From: an uncultured Saprospirales bacterium
GTDB lineage: Bacteria; Bacteroidota; Bacteroidia; Chitinophagales; Saprospiraceae
Assembly (NCBI GenBank): GCA_937864265.1
Contig: CALMIR010000170.1
Location: 24,830 to 88,829, forward strand
Direction of reading: 5' to 3'
Length of the DNA stretch: 64,000 nt
A model generated the notes under the pieces. It saw only the letters and a program-made list of their open reading frames with translations, was not told the DNA's origin and did not search any database. Each line of letters begins with the position of its first letter. The first letter of the stretch is position 1. Of the stretch, positions 1-6,893 are shown in pieces. Position numbers and translations under genes: made by a program.

Positions 1-149
1 AACCAGAAAATTTTGGACAACCGGAAGTTGGATAACCACGAATAACGTCAACAACAACAAAAGCAGTAGGAATACAATCCTGTTAATCCAACGCCAACTC
101 GTACGTCCGATTTGCATCAACCGAGTTTTCCAGTCGGTTTTTTTTCCAT
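1..149 (-). CDS. Translocation/assembly module TamB-like protein, N-terminal fragment
   Basis: This is a partial gene running off the left edge. Read on the minus strand from an ATG at 149 it gives about 49 residues: a basic start (MEKKTDWKTR), a Trp/Arg-rich stretch, one long hydrophobic segment rich in Leu, then the motif QLPVVQNFL. A short basic N-terminus, a single signal-anchor and a Q-(L/T)-P-x-VQ-x-(F/Y)-L motif are typical of TamB/AsmA-like proteins, which span the periplasm and help outer-membrane protein or lipid transport. An in-frame stop lies eight codons upstream, so the start is well bounded. The rest of the protein is outside the window, so the family call rests on the N-terminal pattern alone. 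Confidence 0.55.
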
Positions 150-281
150 TTCCTGCTTTTTCTTCTATGTCCATATAGGCGCTCAAAGGTAGCTTTAGTA
201 TTCGTAATAATAACGGCTAAAACGAAAGCGGGGTTGTATTGTGAGCAACATCAATTTTATCCGCTCCCAATCGATAGCACA

Positions 282-1247
282 TCAAGTGACTGATTGGATA
301 AATTCAATGGCTCTGTCTTCTGACCAAAAGGCGCCTTTACCCAATTGGGTGGTAAATCCTACATGTCCGCCGCTCAATGGCGTTTCGAGAAATAGATTAG
401 AAGATGTCCGCGCTACATCATAAGGATAACAAGGCGCACTGAGAAAAGAATCATCCAATGCATTTACAAGAAGTGCAGGTCGAGCCAAACGAGGTAAGAA
501 ATGTATGCAGCTATTTGCTGTCCAATAGTGTTCAGCGCTCTCAAATCCGTGAATGGGAGCCGTAAAATGCCCGTCAAATTCATGAAATGTACTTGGCCTC
601 TTTTGGGGCATGGGCATTTGATCATCAAAAAAGGATCGTTTGATCGCTATTTTCTCATTGAGGCTTTTCATGAAATTGAGTAAATAGAGCTTGTTGTGCC
701 ATTTGTGGATTTCTACATTTGCCGTTATAATGTCGCAGGGTACAGAGAAAGCGACGCCTGCTTTTAAAGCTTTGGGTAGTCGGCTGGCATTTTCGCCCAA
801 ATACTTCAACACCACATTGCCGCCTAAACTAAATCCTACCAACACCACTCGGCGGTAATCTTTTTGCTGTAAAATGCTTTCCAGTACAAAATGGGTGTCG
901 TCCGTTTCTCCAATGTGATAAGAGCGTAGAAGCCGATTGGGTTCACCGCTACAACCCCTGAAATTCAAAGCCGCAGCATCCCAGCCCGCTTGGTTGAACC
1001 GTTGCACCATCCACTTGATATAAGGCCGCTCTGTGCTGCTTTCTAAACCATGCAAAATCAAAGCAAAGGAATCACTTCCCACTACAGACCAATCCAAGTC
1101 GATGAAATCAAGATCGGGGGTTGTCAGCCGTTCTCTTTGGTATTGCAAAGCAGGCATAGGGCGAAAAACGGAGGCATAAATGGTGTTGACATGGCCATTC
1201 TTAAAAACGCCTTTCGCCCGATAAGTGGAATGCTCTATGTATGGCAT
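282..1247 (-). CDS. YheT-family alpha/beta hydrolase
   Basis: This 321-residue protein is an alpha/beta-fold hydrolase of the YheT/ABHD type (COG0429). The nucleophile elbow GFSLGG lies at residues 138-143 with Ser140 as nucleophile; a likely acid sits in NALDD (about 265-266) and the likely His is in SGGHVGF (His295). The oxyanion region ALILHGLES is near residues 62-70, and LNFRGCSG (94-101) is characteristic of this family. No signal peptide is seen, so it should be cytoplasmic or loosely membrane associated. The substrate is not predictable; esters or lipids are usual for the family. It is preceded by a perfect BlaI/MecI-like dyad that overlaps a -7 box, so regulated expression is likely. 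It lies downstream of fic, separated by 72 bp, and upstream of the TamB fragment. Confidence 0.85.
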   Translation of the reverse strand: MPYIEHSTYRAKGVFKNGHVNTIYASVFRPMPALQYQRERLTTPDLDFIDLDWSVVGSDSFALILHGLESSTERPYIKWMVQRFNQAGWDAAALNFRGCSGEPNRLLRSYHIGETDDTHFVLESILQQKDYRRVVLVGFSLGGNVVLKYLGENASRLPKALKAGVAFSVPCDIITANVEIHKWHNKLYLLNFMKSLNEKIAIKRSFFDDQMPMPQKRPSTFHEFDGHFTAPIHGFESAEHYWTANSCIHFLPRLARPALLVNALDDSFLSAPCYPYDVARTSSNLFLETPLSGGHVGFTTQLGKGAFWSEDRAIEFIQSVT

Positions 1248-1276
1248 TGGTGGTATTTGGGTTGACTGGACGCATG

Positions 1277-1290
1277 ACTACAAATGTAGT
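1277..1290 (-). promoter_or_regulatory. BlaI/MecI-like operator overlapping a -7 box
   Basis: The 14-bp sequence ACTACAAATGTAGT is a perfect inverted repeat of the form ACTACA-N2-TGTAGT, the consensus of BlaI/MecI/CopY repressor operators. On the minus strand it contains TACATTTG (1281-1288), a perfect match to the Bacteroidota -7 box TAnnTTTG, placed about 35-45 bp ahead of the YheT-type hydrolase start. A repressor bound here would cover the promoter. No BlaI or M56/BlaR1 gene is visible in the window, so the regulator would act in trans. No good -33 box is visible. Confidence 0.5.
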
Positions 1291-1319
1291 TATTAGCAGC
1301 TATTTTTAAAGAGAAATTG

Positions 1320-2384
1320 TCACCTGACTTTAGTATATACCGTACCTCTTCCTTTGCCTCTTTGAAGCAATAATCCAGCTTCTGTGAGCCGTTTGAGGTC
1401 ATATTTGAGTGTATTCCGGCTCACTTCGGGCAATAAGTTATCTACTTCACCAACGGATAATTCACCTTCACGGCGCACGAAATCCAACACCCGACGTTGC
1501 CGCGTATTGAGATACAGGACGGCAGGCTCTTCCACCAAGGATTGCTCATCTTCGGCCAGCCGCTCTGTGATTTGACGAATAGCATTGAGCAGATAGTAGA
1601 GCCACCTGCCAATGTCTTCTTTTTCAGTACCTCGGTGTCGTTGAGCAGTCATTAGCGCTTTGTAATAGCCTGCTTTGTCATTTTCTATGACCCTTTCCAG
1701 GCTAGTGTACAATACAAATTCGTAGCCGTTTTGAAGCAGCAAAAGATTGGTCAGCAGTCGGCTCAAGCGGCCGTTGCCATCTTGAAATGGATGGATGCTT
1801 AAAAATTCATAAATAAATGCACCGATTAGAATCAGTGGGTGCTGGTTTTTGCTGGCACGCTCTGCCAAGTACCAATTGACCGCTGTTTCCATAGCTTTAG
1901 GCGTTAATGCCGGGTCTGTAGTTTGGAAAATGATTTGCTGCTCCCCATGAGCGTCTGTAGCTACTACCTGATTGCTCAATTGCTTGTACTGACCCCTATG
2001 ATGGGTGTCTTTGGAGCTGTAACGCAATAATTCATTGTGGAGTGCTTTGATCAGGCTTTCGCTGAGCAGCAAATCGCGATATTGCTCTTGAATGATTTCC
2101 AATGAGGTGAAATAACCAGCGACCTCCTGCTCATCGCGGCTGCTTAAAGACTGTATGTGCATGTGATCAATCAAATCGGCGATGGCTTCGTCGCTCATTC
2201 TGCCGCCTTCGATACGGGTAGAAGAACCCGTGCTTTGAACGGTTGACAGGTGGCGAAGTTCCTGAAGTTGCTCGATATTGAGGTAGGTTTGAACTTTCCA
2301 GGCGCGGTTGTAGGTGTCAATATCTTGGATGACTTTGTGAATGGAAGCTAAGCTAAGCGGGTCTATGTGGAGTAGGTATTTCAT
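1320..2384 (-). CDS. Fic family protein with C-terminal winged helix
   Basis: The 354-residue protein has the Fic catalytic motif HPFQDGNGR at residues 198-206, which in this family transfers AMP (or another nucleotide moiety) from a nucleotide to a target hydroxyl. An N-terminal SSTRIEGG segment (54-61) fits the class II inhibitory motif (S/T)xxxE(G/N), with Glu59 expected to block the ATP site until released. The C-terminal ~60 residues (from about 290) look like a winged helix-turn-helix (SVGEVDNLLPEVSRNTLKYDLKRL region), so DNA binding or autoregulation is possible. A strong promoter lies just upstream. No antitoxin gene is adjacent, which fits the in-cis inhibition. It is 72 bp upstream of the hydrolase and apparently a separate unit. 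Confidence 0.9.
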   Translation of the reverse strand: MKYLLHIDPLSLASIHKVIQDIDTYNRAWKVQTYLNIEQLQELRHLSTVQSTGSSTRIEGGRMSDEAIADLIDHMHIQSLSSRDEQEVAGYFTSLEIIQEQYRDLLLSESLIKALHNELLRYSSKDTHHRGQYKQLSNQVVATDAHGEQQIIFQTTDPALTPKAMETAVNWYLAERASKNQHPLILIGAFIYEFLSIHPFQDGNGRLSRLLTNLLLLQNGYEFVLYTSLERVIENDKAGYYKALMTAQRHRGTEKEDIGRWLYYLLNAIRQITERLAEDEQSLVEEPAVLYLNTRQRRVLDFVRREGELSVGEVDNLLPEVSRNTLKYDLKRLTEAGLLLQRGKGRGTVYTKVR

Positions 2385-2397
2385 GTTTTTCTTTCTC

Positions 2398-2428
2398 CAA
2401 AGTTATCTGTTTTTATCTGTTTTTCAAA
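2398..2428 (-). promoter_or_regulatory. Promoter of the fic gene
   Basis: On the minus strand TTTG (2428-2425), a 19-base spacer, and TAACTTTG (2405-2398) match the Bacteroidota sigma factor consensus TTTG-N19-21-TAnnTTTG exactly. The ATG of fic is only 14 bases beyond the -7 box, so the transcript would be nearly leaderless. Confidence 0.6.
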
Positions 2429-2456
2429 TTTTTTATCCAATTTTAATTTTTTTTTC

Positions 2457-3851
2457 TTATTCTCGGCTTCTTGGGATTAATGAGCGGATACTTGGCTTAA
2501 TGGCAAGTACATTATCGCCGAGCTGTTCTTCCAGCTCTAGCAGGGCTTGATTGGCCTCTTCAAAGCTGTTGTTCAGGTTACCGACATACACCGTAAAGCC
2601 GTTTTCAATGTCATTGAAACAGCCTAGCCACAAGCCGGATACAGACCACCCTAAGTATCTCAGTTCAGCGATGCGGGCGGTCGCTTCCGCATAAGATGCC
2701 GCCACGTCAACCTGAAGGATATAAACGGTTTTTTCAATGTCTTTTAATCGGGTACAATCATATTCGATGAATTCATTTTCTCCCGGCAGTATGGTGATAA
2801 ACTCAGAACCCTCATTCGTCGTCTCGTCCGATTTTTCGGATCTTGGTGTTTGGACAAAGTTTAGCCCCATGTAAGGTTTTTCATCTTTTAAAAAAGGCAT
2901 AGGCCAGGTAAAGGGCGTATCCAATTCGTAAATCAGCGATTCTGGTTTCTGTTTATTTTTTTGCTTGACCAACTCCATTTTATCCAGATAGGCTTCTGGT
3001 TCTTCGTAAATGCGCAGCTTTTCCTGTAATTCTTTGAAAAATATCCCGCTAACAACCAGAACACAGGCAGTCACGACAGCCATTTGCTTGGCATAACGTC
3101 GCTTAAAACGACTTTGATCCTGGAGGTTGAACTGCTTTAACCATTCTGGTACATATCCATCTTTGAATTTTTGCAATAGCTCATTCTGACTCAGGAAAGC
3201 AATGCGAGCCCTTTTATTTTTAAAAATATCTTCCCGGGATGGGGTGATTTGCATAATAGGCTTCTTGTTTTCTTGTACGACAATCAGGCCAAATCCATTG
3301 TAAATGCACTGATTGCGCAACTCCATATAATCAGGATCATTATAGCTATTCAAAAAGACATCCTCTCCAATGGCTACCCATTGTTCGTCTGCGTGGTAGC
3401 GCTTAAATTGTTCAATGGCATAGATATAACGATATCGGCGCAAGCGCTGAAACGAAAACCGATAAATCATGAAAAGAATGCCAAATAAAATAATCGTAAA
3501 TGCAGCTGGAACAAATAGGCCAGTCTGTTTGATAGGCAACCTACCCAAAATATAAACAGTAAAAAAAATCATGGTAGTAATAACGGCGGCCACAGCCGCT
3601 GCATCCCAGAGCAGTAGCCCCAGCATCAGCTTGTACTTCACCTCTGATTTCGTGTCATAACTGGTCGCTTCGAAGGTTGCCCTGAAAACTTGCCCTTCTT
3701 GACTTTCATAGGATAAAAAACCATCAGCGATGACCCCGCCTGCTCCCCGTACATCAGATGTGAGCATGGGGCGGCTCTCCCTTTGCCGATTCCGGTAGTG
3801 GTGCTTGAGAAATCCCAGCGTAATGACTTTGATGTCTTGTTCAGTCAGCAT
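2457..3851 (-). CDS. Membrane protein with C-terminal SPOR-like domain
   Basis: I do not recognise a named family for the whole 464-residue protein. It has hydrophobic segments at about residues 79-103, 111-131 and 257-272. A soluble stretch between the second and third segments (about 140-250) is charged, with an NGFGLIVV strand. The C-terminal part (about 370-460) resembles a SPOR domain: YILQVDVAASYAEATARIAE followed by an AEL-G-W-type turn, a strand ending in VYVGN and a helix EEANQALLELEEQL. SPOR domains bind denuded peptidoglycan, so a cell-envelope role is possible. The start overlaps the end of folP by 11 bases, so it is probably co-transcribed with folP. A function beyond membrane and envelope location is not supported. 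Confidence 0.7.
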   Translation of the reverse strand: MLTEQDIKVITLGFLKHHYRNRQRESRPMLTSDVRGAGGVIADGFLSYESQEGQVFRATFEATSYDTKSEVKYKLMLGLLLWDAAAVAAVITTMIFFTVYILGRLPIKQTGLFVPAAFTIILFGILFMIYRFSFQRLRRYRYIYAIEQFKRYHADEQWVAIGEDVFLNSYNDPDYMELRNQCIYNGFGLIVVQENKKPIMQITPSREDIFKNKRARIAFLSQNELLQKFKDGYVPEWLKQFNLQDQSRFKRRYAKQMAVVTACVLVVSGIFFKELQEKLRIYEEPEAYLDKMELVKQKNKQKPESLIYELDTPFTWPMPFLKDEKPYMGLNFVQTPRSEKSDETTNEGSEFITILPGENEFIEYDCTRLKDIEKTVYILQVDVAASYAEATARIAELRYLGWSVSGLWLGCFNDIENGFTVYVGNLNNSFEEANQALLELEEQLGDNVLAIKPSIRSLIPRSRE

Positions 3852-4686
3852 TTTCCAGCGTTTGCCACAACTTAATGGTTTGTACAGCAGGCTTTACATC
3901 GTGCACCCGGAGCAATTTTGCCCCTTGTTGCAAGGCAACGACATGCAAGGCCGTCGTGCCATACAATGCGTGTTCGGGTTTAGTCCCTAGTACTTTATTG
4001 ATCATAGACTTTCTCGAGATACCTGCTAATACAGGCAATTCTAAAATGCCAAATACATGCATTTCCTTGAGCAGGGAATAGTTGTGGGACACTTGTTTGC
4101 CAAAACCAAAACCCGGATCCAAAATGATGTCTTTGACACCCAACGCTCTTAACTTACCCACCTCAGCAATAAAAAAATCCAGCACTTCCAATACCACATC
4201 TTCATAAACAGGCTGAACTTGCATCGTATCGGGGCGGCCCTGCATGTGCATCAGAATATAAGGAACACCCAATTCAGCCACCATGTCGTAAAGCTTGGGA
4301 TCAATACGCCCTGCAGATATGTCATTCACCATACATACGCCTGCTGCAATACTTCTTCTGGCTACTTCCGACCACACCGTATCAATTGATAAAAGAGCAT
4401 CCGGAAAATATTTCCTGATTAATTCAATGGCGGGCAATACCCGGCTCAATTCTTCGTCAACGCTTACCCAATCAGCACCTGGCCTCGACGAAGCGCCCCC
4501 AATATCTATGATCGCGGCGCCTTCTTCTAACATTTTTTCTGCCTGTCGCAACAAATCCGCTTCCACGCGATACTTGCCCCCGTCGTAAAAGGAATCGGGC
4601 GTACAATTCAGTATGCCCATGACTTGCGGCTGCTCCAAACTCAGCAGATGGCCTTTGCAGTTAATGGTCTGTTTGGGAAACAACAT
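3841..4686 (-). CDS. folP: Dihydropteroate synthase
   Basis: FolP condenses p-aminobenzoate with 6-hydroxymethyl-7,8-dihydropterin diphosphate to give dihydropteroate in folate synthesis, in the cytoplasm. The diagnostic motifs are present in order: MGILNCTPDSF (23-33), DIGGASSRPGA (61-71), SIDT and VNDIS in the middle, and ILDPGFGFGK, the pterin/sulfonamide region. The length of 281 residues is normal for the family. The next gene on the same strand, a SPOR-like membrane protein, overlaps its 3' end by 11 bases. A near-consensus promoter lies about 65-95 bases upstream of the start. Confidence 0.95.
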   Translation of the reverse strand: MLFPKQTINCKGHLLSLEQPQVMGILNCTPDSFYDGGKYRVEADLLRQAEKMLEEGAAIIDIGGASSRPGADWVSVDEELSRVLPAIELIRKYFPDALLSIDTVWSEVARRSIAAGVCMVNDISAGRIDPKLYDMVAELGVPYILMHMQGRPDTMQVQPVYEDVVLEVLDFFIAEVGKLRALGVKDIILDPGFGFGKQVSHNYSLLKEMHVFGILELPVLAGISRKSMINKVLGTKPEHALYGTTALHVVALQQGAKLLRVHDVKPAVQTIKLWQTLENAD

Positions 4687-4749
4687 GCCGTACTATTCTG
4701 GAAAGAAAAAAATCAAAAGTTAGCTAACTGCTCAGCAAGATTAGTGCTG

Positions 4750-4779
4750 TAAAGATAGATCAATAGGCCTAGAGAACAA
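4750..4779 (-). promoter_or_regulatory. Candidate promoter of the folP operon
   Basis: On the minus strand TTG (4779-4777), a 19-base spacer and TATCTTTA (4757-4750) match the Bacteroidota pattern except for the last base of the -7 box (A instead of G). The location fits the transcription start of folP and the overlapping downstream gene. Confidence 0.4.
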
Positions 4780-4827
4780 GCAGTGCAACCCATTGAAAAT
4801 GCACGCACCTATCCGTCGCCCACCACT

Positions 4828-5034
4828 TTACTTCGCCACTTCAGGCATTTTACAAGCCTCATCAGCTTTTTTGCCACAGACGCTGCATTCCCCGATTTCA
4901 CTTTTCAACATCGGATTGTTATTGGCACAAGTGCCCCTAAACTCTTGCCCGGTGAAAATATGCCGTATATTAATTAAGAGGAATGAAATGCCAAAAAAAC
5001 CGAAAATGATCGCCAACACATATAAGAATTCCAT
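4828..5034 (-). CDS. Small Cys-rich membrane protein, NqrM-like pattern
   Basis: This 68-residue protein has one N-terminal transmembrane helix (about residues 3-23, MEFLYVLAIIFGFFGISFLL) followed by a short soluble tail with four cysteines: FRGTCANNNP and then CSVCGKKADEAC. One membrane anchor followed by a G-(S/T)-C motif and a Cys cluster resembles NqrM (DUF539), which supplies iron for Na+-NQR maturation, but the Cys spacing differs and no nqr genes are nearby. The CxxCGKK spacing could bind a metal. It is divergent from mazG and separate from folP. I am confident it is a real gene because of its coherent topology; the function is open. Confidence 0.6.
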   Translation of the reverse strand: MEFLYVLAIIFGFFGISFLLINIRHIFTGQEFRGTCANNNPMLKSEIGECSVCGKKADEACKMPEVAK

Positions 5035-5188
5035 AAAAGAAATTTAATTTTATTTTTTAGCAACTGCACTGCTATTTAAACGCAATACAACTGCAGCGGG
5101 TTCATTCTGAATAGCTCCCTTTAAAATAGCTGGTTTTATGCGCTGCTCTAATAGGAAAACTTTAATTTCACGGCCAAAATTAAAAACT

Positions 5189-5947
5189 ATGCAGCATAAA
5201 CTGGAAGCTTTTGGCCGTTTGTTGACAATAATGGACGAACTGAGGGAAAAATGTCCCTGGGATCGCAAGCAGACTTTTGCAAGCTTGCGCAACCTGACCA
5301 TCGAAGAAACCTACGAACTAGCCGACGCTATTCTGGAAGAAGATATGAAGGGCATCAAAGAAGAGATAGGCGACATTTTGCTGCACATGGTTTTTTATTC
5401 CCGGATTGCCGATGAAAAAGGGGCTTTTGATGTAGCAGATGCCATCCATGCGGTTTGCGATAAGTTGATCAAACGCCACCCGCACATTTACGGCGATGTA
5501 GTGGCGGAAGATGAGGAAACAGTGAAAAAAAACTGGGAACAACTGAAACTAAAAGAGGGCAAAAAATCGGTGCTACAAGGCGTACCCAATTCCTTGCCTG
5601 CTATGGTCAAAGCTTACCGCATGCAGGAAAAAACCAAGCAAGTGGGCTTTGAGTGGGAAAACAGCGAACAAGTTTGGGCAAAAGTCGAAGAAGAAATGGC
5701 TGAATTGAAAGAAGTAATGTTCGACGAGAGCGATTTTTCCAGAAAAGAAGAAGAGTTTGGTGACGTATTATTTTCACTCATCAATTTTGCTCGCTTTCAA
5801 CAAATTGACCCGGAAACAGCCCTAGAAAAGGTCAACCAAAAGTTTAAAAAGCGGTTTGAATATATTGAGGCCAATGCCGGCAAAGACTTAAATGATATGA
5901 GCCTACAGGAAATGGATGCACTTTGGGAAGAAGCTAAGCTCAGATAG
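5189..5947 (+). CDS. mazG: Nucleoside triphosphate pyrophosphohydrolase MazG
   Basis: MazG hydrolyses (d)NTPs to the monophosphate and diphosphate, cleaning aberrant nucleotides and influencing ppGpp stress responses in some bacteria. The 252-residue product has the two tandem MazG domains of the long form: an N-terminal one with CPWDRKQTFASLRNLTIEET and a GDILLHMVFYSRIA helix, and a C-terminal one with EFGDVLFSLINFARF. The acidic EExxE / ExxD motifs that bind Mg are visible in both halves. I chose the ATG at 5189 (MQHKLEAFGRL) because homologues start near there; a longer frame reaches back to 5138 but adds an unconvincing basic extension. Confidence 0.92.
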   Translation: MQHKLEAFGRLLTIMDELREKCPWDRKQTFASLRNLTIEETYELADAILEEDMKGIKEEIGDILLHMVFYSRIADEKGAFDVADAIHAVCDKLIKRHPHIYGDVVAEDEETVKKNWEQLKLKEGKKSVLQGVPNSLPAMVKAYRMQEKTKQVGFEWENSEQVWAKVEEEMAELKEVMFDESDFSRKEEEFGDVLFSLINFARFQQIDPETALEKVNQKFKKRFEYIEANAGKDLNDMSLQEMDALWEEAKLR

Positions 5948-6013
5948 GTCAGAATTTTTAAAATGGCATTTATTTATTCTTTCCTAAATGCATTTCATTC
6001 ATCGGCATTTTCC

Positions 6014-6021
6014 TACCTTTG
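6014..6021 (+). promoter_or_regulatory. -7 box TACCTTTG
   Basis: TACCTTTG fits the Bacteroidota -7 box TAnnTTTG and lies about 85 bases ahead of the bifunctional nuclease start. The expected -33 position carries TTTC rather than TTTG, so this is a partial match. Confidence 0.3.
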
Positions 6022-6106
6022 CGCTCCCAAATGGAGATGTGTGGTTTTGGCCTTTCCTACTTTGAACAAAAAGCCAAGCCATTTTAATCTGGTTTAATTG
6101 TTGATA

Positions 6107-6703
6107 ATGAAAAAAATAGAGTTAGATATCGTTGCTCTTTCCCACAGCGTAACCCAATCTCATAATTACGCTGTTGTGTTGGGCGAACAGGATGGCTCAA
6201 GAAGACTCCCAATCGTTATTGGCAGTTTTGAGGCACAGGCCATTGCCGTAGCTATGGAACGCATGACCCCAAACCGCCCCCTCACGCACGATCTTTTCAA
6301 AAATACCCTCGAGACTTTCAACATAGACTTGAAGGAAGTCATCATCAATAATTTATTGGACGGCATTTTTTACGCCCGCCTCATTTGCATCAAAGATGGT
6401 GAACTGATCGAAGTGGATTCGCGCACTTCCGACGCACTCGCTATGGCCGTGCGCTTTAATTGCCCGATTTATACCTATGAATTCATACTCGACGCAGCTG
6501 GCGTAGTATTGGAAGAAACCGAGGAACATCCCGAGGCTGTTAAAACGGAAGAACGTCAGGAAAAGGAAAAACGCACCGGATCTTTATCCCGATATACCAT
6601 AGACGCCCTCCAAAAGATGTTGGAGGAAGTCTTGTCGGAAGAAGACTACGAACGGGCTGCCGAAATCCGCGATGAAATAAAAAGAAGAAAAGAAAAATCC
6701 TAA
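6107..6703 (+). CDS. Bifunctional nuclease family protein (DUF151) with UVR motif
   Basis: The 198-residue protein has the DUF151/bifunctional nuclease domain over roughly residues 1-130 (LPIVIGSFEAQAIAVAME, RPLTHDLFKNTLE, RTSDALAMAVRFNCPIY). Plant and Thermotoga relatives cut DNA and RNA. The C-terminal ~35 residues (ALQKMLEEVLSEEDYERAAE then IRDEIKRRK) form a UVR motif, the coiled helix pair by which UvrB and UvrC interact. The fusion of these two parts is common in Bacteroidota. The ATG at 6107 is preferred over an upstream TTG. The stop codon is followed with no gap by xseB, suggesting translational coupling and a shared nuclease or repair context. Confidence 0.85.
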   Translation: MKKIELDIVALSHSVTQSHNYAVVLGEQDGSRRLPIVIGSFEAQAIAVAMERMTPNRPLTHDLFKNTLETFNIDLKEVIINNLLDGIFYARLICIKDGELIEVDSRTSDALAMAVRFNCPIYTYEFILDAAGVVLEETEEHPEAVKTEERQEKEKRTGSLSRYTIDALQKMLEEVLSEEDYERAAEIRDEIKRRKEKS

Positions 6704-6883
6704 ATGTCCTACGAAGCCGCCATGTCCGAACTACAGGAAATCGTAGCACGCCTACAAGATGGCCGAACTGGCATTGACGACCTTGAAAAGGAACTAACCC
6801 GTGCCAGCCAACTCATCCAGTGGTGTCGCGAAAAACTCCGAGATACCGAGGCGGCTGCCGACCAATTGTTGGGAAATTCTTAG
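6704..6883 (+). CDS. xseB: Exodeoxyribonuclease VII small subunit
   Basis: This 59-residue gene starts at the base after the nuclease stop codon (TAA ATG). The product MSYEAAMSELQEIVARLQDG continues with GIDDLEKELTRASQLIQWCREKL and matches the XseB pattern: YEEAxxxLExIVxxLE-G, then LE-L-xxYE-G-L-xxC-xxKL. XseB forms a two-helix hairpin that binds the long coiled arm of XseA in the single-strand exonuclease. Its length is normal for this short family. The large subunit gene xseA is not adjacent, so it must lie elsewhere. The gene is short enough to be missed by length filters. Confidence 0.88.
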   Translation: MSYEAAMSELQEIVARLQDGRTGIDDLEKELTRASQLIQWCREKLRDTEAAADQLLGNS

Positions 6884-6893
6884 TAACCACTCA

